From the NCBI GenBank assembly GCA_015501585.1, contig JADNRY010000219.1, positions 1 through 64,000 on the forward strand: a stretch of DNA of 64,000 bases, given 5' to 3'. The notes under the pieces are model-generated. The model had not been told where the DNA came from and did not search any database. It saw only the letters and a program-made list of their open reading frames with translations. Of this stretch, positions 58,192 through 64,000 are shown piece by piece. The position numbers were made by a program, and so were the translations under genes. The DNA comes from Rhodocollybia butyracea (taxonomy: Eukaryota > Basidiomycota > Agaricomycetes > Agaricales > Omphalotaceae). Within the stretch, counting starts at the first letter, position 1. Every line of letters starts with the position of its first letter.

Positions 58192-59562
58192 TTGACCGTA
58201 GATGCAACTGAGTATACTCAGAAGTTTTGAGTGCAAAGATTTTGTATACTTCTTAGTTAATTGTGACGGTTTGTCGCCAGTGAAGGCGTGACATGCGAAA
58301 ACACGTGCGCGTTTGACTAGTATGGACCCGTACTTATGAGCGCCGTAAATAATGTCGAACTATCATTTATTGATGAAGAGGGTAGGAACTTTGCTTGTGG
58401 AATACTAATTCTGAATCAGCGGTATGTAGATGCTACTATCCCTCTCCTCTGTATCGTTACATCCATGCTTTCATCGTACGCTGTCCAATCTCGTAAATTA
58501 AATAGGAAAGCACGAAACTGCAAAACGATAGTAAAGTCAACAGTAAAGTCGATATCAAAGTTGAAACATTGAAGCTTCAAGTTCCAAAAGTGCGAAGCAG
58601 TTCCTGTAGGAAGGTTAGCATCGTGAACGCTTGCAAGTAGCTACATCAGTACTTCGATGGAGGTCTGTGCTATCGGTTGTACTATACGGTGTACGATGTC
58701 CAATCTCAGAGACCAGATGGGGAAGACCCGAAGGTGTGTAAGTCGATTTCGAAGTTAGAGAAGGTTGAAGTTCCATGAGCACAAAGAAAGGTCCTGTAGG
58801 AAAGTTAGCGTTGGAAAGTAGGGTTAGAAGCACGATACGCACCTTGGCCGAATGCAAGAACACGCTCGAACACGCTCAGCATGATTCGTAGCGTCAAGGA
58901 AAGGGCGTGAAGTACAATCCAGACAAAGGTTGCGTATCGTAAAATATAAGAGACAGGTAAGGCGGTGAGCTACGAAAAGATATATCAGCGAGAGATTATG
59001 AAGAAAGAGAGTCGACGCACCAGTAGCCCAAATTCCACAGCCGGCCTATCAAGAACACTGAAAAGTGGTGCGAGCAGGAATGCATGTTGAGCAGACTCAA
59101 AGGTACGACGGAGGATCCATAAGCGAAGTCAAGATTGTCGGGAAAAATCTGACTAGCTTCAGAGAAACTGCAAGAAAAGCCATATATCATCGATTAAGAA
59201 AAACGATTTAAAGAATAAACTTACAGTCGTTGAGACCGCAAAAGATGAAACAATGGGTCGCCAGAGAGAGCACAAGTTGTCGTAGGAGACGAGAAAACGT
59301 ATTAAGAACAGGAATAGAAGACGGAAGGACGAGGAGGACACTTCGTTCTTGCCGACGTTGGTGGTCCAGAAAAGAAAAAGCAAAGCTGTGCCACGACGTG
59401 GGATTTGCGGGATATCCTCATAGCCACCAAGGCCTGGCTACCAAATATGGGATGCTGTGCCCGGCAGAATAAGCCCGGCTTGACAGATTACGTTCACTTT
59501 TTTTCCCACTTGCTCTCGAACGTCCATCAGTATAATATAGTGGTAGTCTGTATCGTATAAAT

Positions 59563-61036
59563 ATGGATTCTCTTGACGATGAACTTTTGGCTCTCGTCGA
59601 GGGACCTCGTAAACGCAAGCGCATCCTGAATGAAACCGAAAAGCCCGGCTGGAAATCGAATGAAAGTTTACAATCGTTTAGAAACCACGACTTGTATCCA
59701 GTGGATGGGCTTTACAGTAACGAAGAAGACAAGCAAACGTAGGTATTCTTGCCTTTCATTCGCCAGATTATTGACATTTCCATTCAGACTATGGCGAATG
59801 ACCGAACTACAGCGGGAGATGATACTTGCCGAAAGGGCTGAAGAAATTCAAAAGGTCATTGATGCGAGGGCGCTGTCGTCAATGGTGGCACATCGTCAGA
59901 GTGTCGGTTCTGTCCTCTCGGCGAACAGGATTTCCACTCCAGAGCCGTCCCAAGATAACGATCCTGCTCCTATCCCAGAGTCCCCCGGAAATGCATATCC
60001 CACTCCTACCGAATCTCCACCCACTCCAGAGGCGTTTCAAGAACCGATATCATCTCTCAGCGCTCCAACACCGCGGTCTACCCTACATGAACACACTCTA
60101 CACTCCAATCATTCTCCAGCTCCTCTGTTTGCTCGCTCCCCAACGCCGGAAGTCTACCCCGATGCCTCTCTCTCTGATCTAGAGCGTTGTCGGCTGTCTC
60201 GTCGTTTGGTTCTACGATTCTTCAAAATGACTTGGTTTGGGAAGTACATCCAGGGAATGTGGGTAAGATGTCAGACTAGTCCTGGAAGATATGAAATTTC
60301 ACAAGTAAACGGTGAGCATCTTCAGGCTATTTCTCTCCCGAACCGTCTATTTACTACTATACTTCATGTTAGCCTTGTCGAAAGGAACGGTACAACCATA
60401 CAAAATCGACGGAGTAATCTGCAATTGCACCGTAAAATTAGTCTGTGGAAGTGTCATCAGACATATCGCCTTGGATCTCATATCTAACGGTGCTTTTACC
60501 GAAGTAAGAAAGGTCCTTTCTCTTTCAGGTCCATTCTAATGCTTCGCTAGGAGGAATTTACCATTTACAAGGAGTTTACGTCTCGGGATGACGTCCCCTT
60601 CCCAACAACGCACGACGTCGAAATCAAAACTAAAGTAATGGCCCACCTTGCTTCGGAGCTGAACCGCATCAAACATCCAGCCACCAAAACATTCTGGAGG
60701 TTTGAAGATTGGCAAAAACGCGTACATTCTACCAAACTAGCACAACTCGAGCGCGCGCAACTAGAAATCCAACACGCAGAGGTCCTAAGATTAGACGAGC
60801 TGCTCACGGAATTCGAATCCAAATACGGCATCGACAAGTATACTTCCTTAAGCGGAAAGATTCGAAATGCCAATATCAGGGTCTTTCAGCGAATGCAGAG
60901 TTCTAAGAGCTTGGAAAATCCTTCGGCCACCCCGTATGTAACTTGCTTAAATCTCATCGCAAAACTAACCCAAGAGGTAGCATTCCTCAGTCTAAAAACA
61001 AGATCGTATCGATGGCGTCGTTGGAAGTTGACTTAG
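59563..61036 (+). CDS. Rtf1-like protein with Plus3 domain, cargo of copy B
   Basis: Exons 59563-59738, 59788-60311, 60373-60503, 60551-61036 with introns of 49, 61 and 47 nt; all joins in frame, 438 aa. The layout is that of Rtf1: acidic start MDSLDDELLALVEG, a basic patch (GPRKRKR), a helix (QREMILAERAEEIQKVIDA), a Pro/Ser-rich linker, then the Plus3 domain (LSDLERCRLSRRLVLRFF; MTWFGKYIQGMWVRC; YKIDGVICN; LDLISNGAFTEEEF; DDVPFPTTHDVE) and C-terminal helices. The Plus3 frame is intact here, unlike copy A. After NANI the original tail is replaced by residues encoded in the 678 bp insertion. Cellular Rtf1 acts in the nucleus with the Paf1 complex and contacts Spt5 and the H2B ubiquitylation machinery; the role of a transposon-borne version is unknown. 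Confidence 0.85.
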
Positions 61037-61550
61037 GTGACTTTTAGACCTTGTTTGGATGCGGCGCGTGGAGTTCAGATGGACACCTCTCTGGAGCCAT
61101 TCTCTATAACTACAGCCTTCGTCGATGATTAGATATACGTACGGTTCTCCGTTTGCTAGCATAGTTAATCTTTATATTGTTTTCCCACCGAATGTCCAGG
61201 AATATATCAAATCCTCAACGAATAAGTATTTTCTCATGGATCACCTATCACCTTTTCTCTTCTCATAAGGACGACGTTTCTTTCGCTTCCCTTTCCTCCC
61301 CACATTTTCACACTAATTTAGTTGGATCATCATGCTGTCGAGTATATTGGCTGATCAAGGCTTATCATAAATATCCTGTGGCGCCCCGCAGATAGCCGTC
61401 TGAGCACAAAGAAAGTTCCCCCTTCTCTCACATCATGACTGATAACGACTCTTATGGCCGACCGACATACCATCCAATCAAAATTATGGGATTCTGAACG
61501 AAGGGATATATTTCCTTGGAAATCAATGATTTGCAGCCTACTTCACCTTG
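60873..61550. other. 678 bp insertion in copy B, absent from copy A
   Basis: Copy A reads continuously through the site (AATGCCAACATATTTCC); copy B has AATGCCAA, then 678 bases, then ACATATTTCC. No clear target duplication or terminal repeat; no gene. It changes the C-terminus of the Rtf1-like protein and separates the original last 36 codons (about 61553-61666). Confidence 0.75.
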
Positions 61551-61807
61551 ACATATTTCCGGCTTTCTATCTCGACAACGAGGATTCTTTCAGTCACATC
61601 GCCATAGCGCCAACATCCTGGTCACCGAGTGAGGGCCTTTTACTGGTTGTGCGGCCTTTAATCTGACGCCAACCTGACCTTTGTCTTTTAAACATCCCTT
61701 GTCGCTATCAAAGCGCAACGCGTCAATGGGACTAAACGGCCTATAGGACCTTCACTATAAAATTGCTGTATGCGCATCCTGTGGCTCTCAGCTGTTTCTT
61801 TCCTGAC

Positions 61808-62400
61808 ATGGATGTTCATGAAGATGCTTTCCTTATCCCTGCTGCGATATCTTCCTACTGGGAGCTAAAACAACAGTTCGAAGCGTTCCAAGAAACTTTG
61901 GTATCCGATATTGGGAAACAAAAGAAAGCACACCATGATATTCTCCTTTCCATTGCTGATTTTGGGGTAATTGTTACTATTCCCTTCCGGTGCTTGTTCT
62001 GATCCAAGTTGTAGGCATCTGATCCCCCGTTTCTAGGAATGTGACGTCGTGTTCACAGCCTGAAGCGGATCGTAACTACAACATTGAAGGAGGTAACTGC
62101 TCCACTCTGTGATCGTCGACCAAAAACTGAGTCGATGGTTTGCAGATTACAGATTATGAGCAATCTGGAGCATCGTCCGCCATTTTACTCTTCTCTGTCC
62201 GAGCAGCCAGTGAGGAATGCTCGCTTATAGGAGCACGACTAGACGCACTCTTGTTGGAAATTCAGAACGCTACTGGAAAAAGCATGTTCAATCTATGCAA
62301 GGCCCTAGTGCAAAGCTACAGCATCTCGACAACTCCGGATTCCATTGGACCACTGGTAATGGATGGTGGAATGACATCCTTGCATCGTCTTGCTGATTGA
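61808..62400 (+). pseudogene. Small helical cargo protein, copy B (nonsense mutation)
   Basis: Exons 61808-61966, 62015-62092 and 62146-62400 with the same introns (48 and 53 nt) as copy A. TGA at 62042-62044 stands where copy A has CGA. TATAAAA at 61756-61762 is conserved. Otherwise it is close to copy A, with a few substitutions. Confidence 0.72.
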
Positions 62401-62970
62401 ACTCATCTCCTAGGTTGAGCATTTTTCGAAAGTGTTCTATAACGTACTGGTTCAACTATCGGATACTGAAAATTCTCTGAAACTCCTGTTCCACAAGGTA
62501 AGCATTTTCTGTAGCTGACGCTGCTTGAGCACATTTGTAATTCATGTACAAATAGATTGCATATGCCAAGCTGATTCGCGACGCTGTCTCGTGCAGATCC
62601 GATACTCAAGCTCAAGGCTAGATAGATCCCTGCAACCCCGTCTTTCTTTCCTTCTAAGTATACTTACCTAGTTGCGTGTAAAGTATAAATAGTTCACCGA
62701 ACGTTGAGCCGTATTTTCTTTGCCCAACTTTAAGAAAGTCCCACGTGGTGGTCACCCAATTGAAAATTGGGACCTTCCACTAACCTATACTTAAAAGTAC
62801 TAGTCCAGATGAGCACATGGAAGGGTACTGTTAGCTGAGAATCACTAATAGAAACAGATGCGAGCGAGGATTTTTTTAGTGACAATATCAATGCGATCGG
62901 CATATATATAGCAGCACATCCAGTCTCGATTCTTCCCAAGTCCCCTGACGCAATACTGTCTCTCCAGTAA

Positions 62971-64000
62971 ATGGGCCGTCGAGTGTCTCCCAAAGATAAG
63001 ACCTGTCGATGTGACCAATGTGTCGCTCAATGCTCATCCGGAGTCAATGTCACGTCGGCCATATTCGCTATCCACGCCAAAGCTCAGCGCCTTCGCGATC
63101 AATTTCAAAGTCCAAGTTTTTCACAGCTGCAACCCGATACATCGCAAATTCCGAGCAGTACCGCGCTCCTCCTGCTCCTGCTCCTGCTCCTGCTCCTCCT
63201 GCTCCCGTTGCCGTAGCTTTGGAAGAAGCTCAACTAGAGGACATAGAGTCGGAAATAAATGCACGTATAGCAGCCCTTTATGAGTCCCGAACTCAATTAG
63301 AGTTCATACTTCGCCCTTCCGAAAGTATTTCCTTTGTGTTTCCAGATCCGGAAGCCCTGCTCCATGCGAACTCGGGCCAGTTTTCTCTAAAAACATCAAA
63401 TCCCCGCAACCGTCGATTCATCGAAACCGAAGGGCGACTGTGCTACCTTTTGAGGCAAGCTCAGATGGCGTCCCCTGATAAGAATCCCAAAACTCGGAGA
63501 TTGATGGAAGATGCTTTGTACGCTGGGTTAGAGAGACTGCATCTTTTGAAACAAAGGGAATGGCAGTTACAATCATCTCCAGGAGAGGTATCCCGTTACA
63601 TCATTGACAACAGTAAGACGATTCGTATTCCGTCGATGCTTGGGCCTGACTGACAACACGTAGCACGATTCTTCAGGACTTGGATTCATCAAGATCCTAT
63701 TCTCGCGTCAGCTTTGCTAGGAGCTCTCGTTTGCTATATTAAATTCCAGGTTCCTGTTCGACGAATGAGATTTATACTCGCCTGGCAGCGCGGAATAGCA
63801 CGCGCTCTGGAACGAAGGCAAAGAATTCGCACGGTTATTGGGTCAGATGTCTCGTCCAGAATACCAAAAGACATCCATACCATCCTTTCTCGGTACGATC
63901 TTGAACCAAGTTCTCGCACCTTCATATCCTGCCCCACATGTTTCGCGTTATACCCCTTCACGGATGACGCACTTAGTCGCAACGAAGAGGCGTACGAAGC
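62971..64000 (+). pseudogene. Tnp2-type transposase gene, copy B, 5' part only
   Basis: ATG 62971 (MGRRVSPKDKTCRCDQCV) lies about 65 bases after a TATATATAG box. The Cys cluster matches copy A. A CTCCTG/GCTCCT microsatellite (about 63170-63215) is longer than in copy A and one base has been lost just before it, so the N-terminus is out of frame with the rest. The 51 nt intron is conserved at 63613-63663. The frame then enters the long exon (SALLGALVCYIKF) and runs off the window at 64000. Confidence 0.82.

Larger units (their letters stand above)
58405..64000 (+). mobile_element. CACTA-like DNA transposon, copy B (cut by window end)
   Basis: Inverted duplicate of copy A: subterminal repeats, Rtf1-like gene, small helical gene, transposase 5' part, in the same order on the plus strand. 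It lacks the solo LTR of copy A (empty GGCTG site) and has its own 678 bp insertion. Left limit set where similarity to copy A ends near the GATTCAGAATTAG motif; no terminal repeat was identified. Confidence 0.75.

Overview
The window looks like a transposon-saturated stretch of a filamentous basidiomycete genome, most likely an Agaricomycete. The evidence is many GT-AG introns of about 45-65 nt, CACTA-type transposases with a fungal Tnp2 core, an Spt5-like NGN/KOW protein of the kind expanded in mushrooms, and a gene that appears to belong to a multicopy Agaricomycete family. I saw no tRNA, rRNA or CRISPR array, and nothing bacterial. No product is experimentally established here; names come from motif reading.

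Layout. 117-6508 is a giant palindromic (foldback) element split by a 3.3 kb LTR retroelement (2658-5992, target duplication GCTGG). A second copy of that retroelement lies at 16291-19676 on the minus strand (duplication CAATG). Both copies carry only gag, no pol, and are packed end to end with short perfect hairpins. Between them lie decayed host-like genes (an F-box type gene, a possible Smr remnant, a CENP-B type HTH gene), a spliced hypothetical gene, a 328 bp palindromic MITE and a small tetraspan membrane protein gene.

Roughly 21.3-31.9 kb is copy A of a large CACTA-like element (minus strand), and 58.4-64.0 kb is copy B (plus strand, cut by the window end). Besides the Tnp2 transposase both copies carry an Rtf1-like gene with a Plus3 domain and a small helical gene. 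Copy A has taken two insertions of one solo LTR family, one of them inside the transposase gene. An Spt5-like gene with NGN and KOW parts lies directly against copy B, so two partners of RNA polymerase II elongation sit together in mobile DNA.

32-44 kb and 54 kb hold small intron-rich genes, including two paralogous pairs of families I do not recognise: a pair with a conserved FFGK block (34.7 and 37.3 kb), and a coiled-coil plus HMG-like pair (41.9 and 54.0 kb). There is also a Ulp1-type protease gene that has lost the middle of its catalytic domain. 46.2-51.8 kb is a second gag-only LTR element. Its LTR contains an array of about ten hairpins with different, self-complementary stems around one constant loop, the most striking structure in the window.

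Most large genes are broken. Nearly all premature in-frame stops are TGA, and in three cases the sister copy shows CGA at that codon, which points to CpG deamination as the main decay process.
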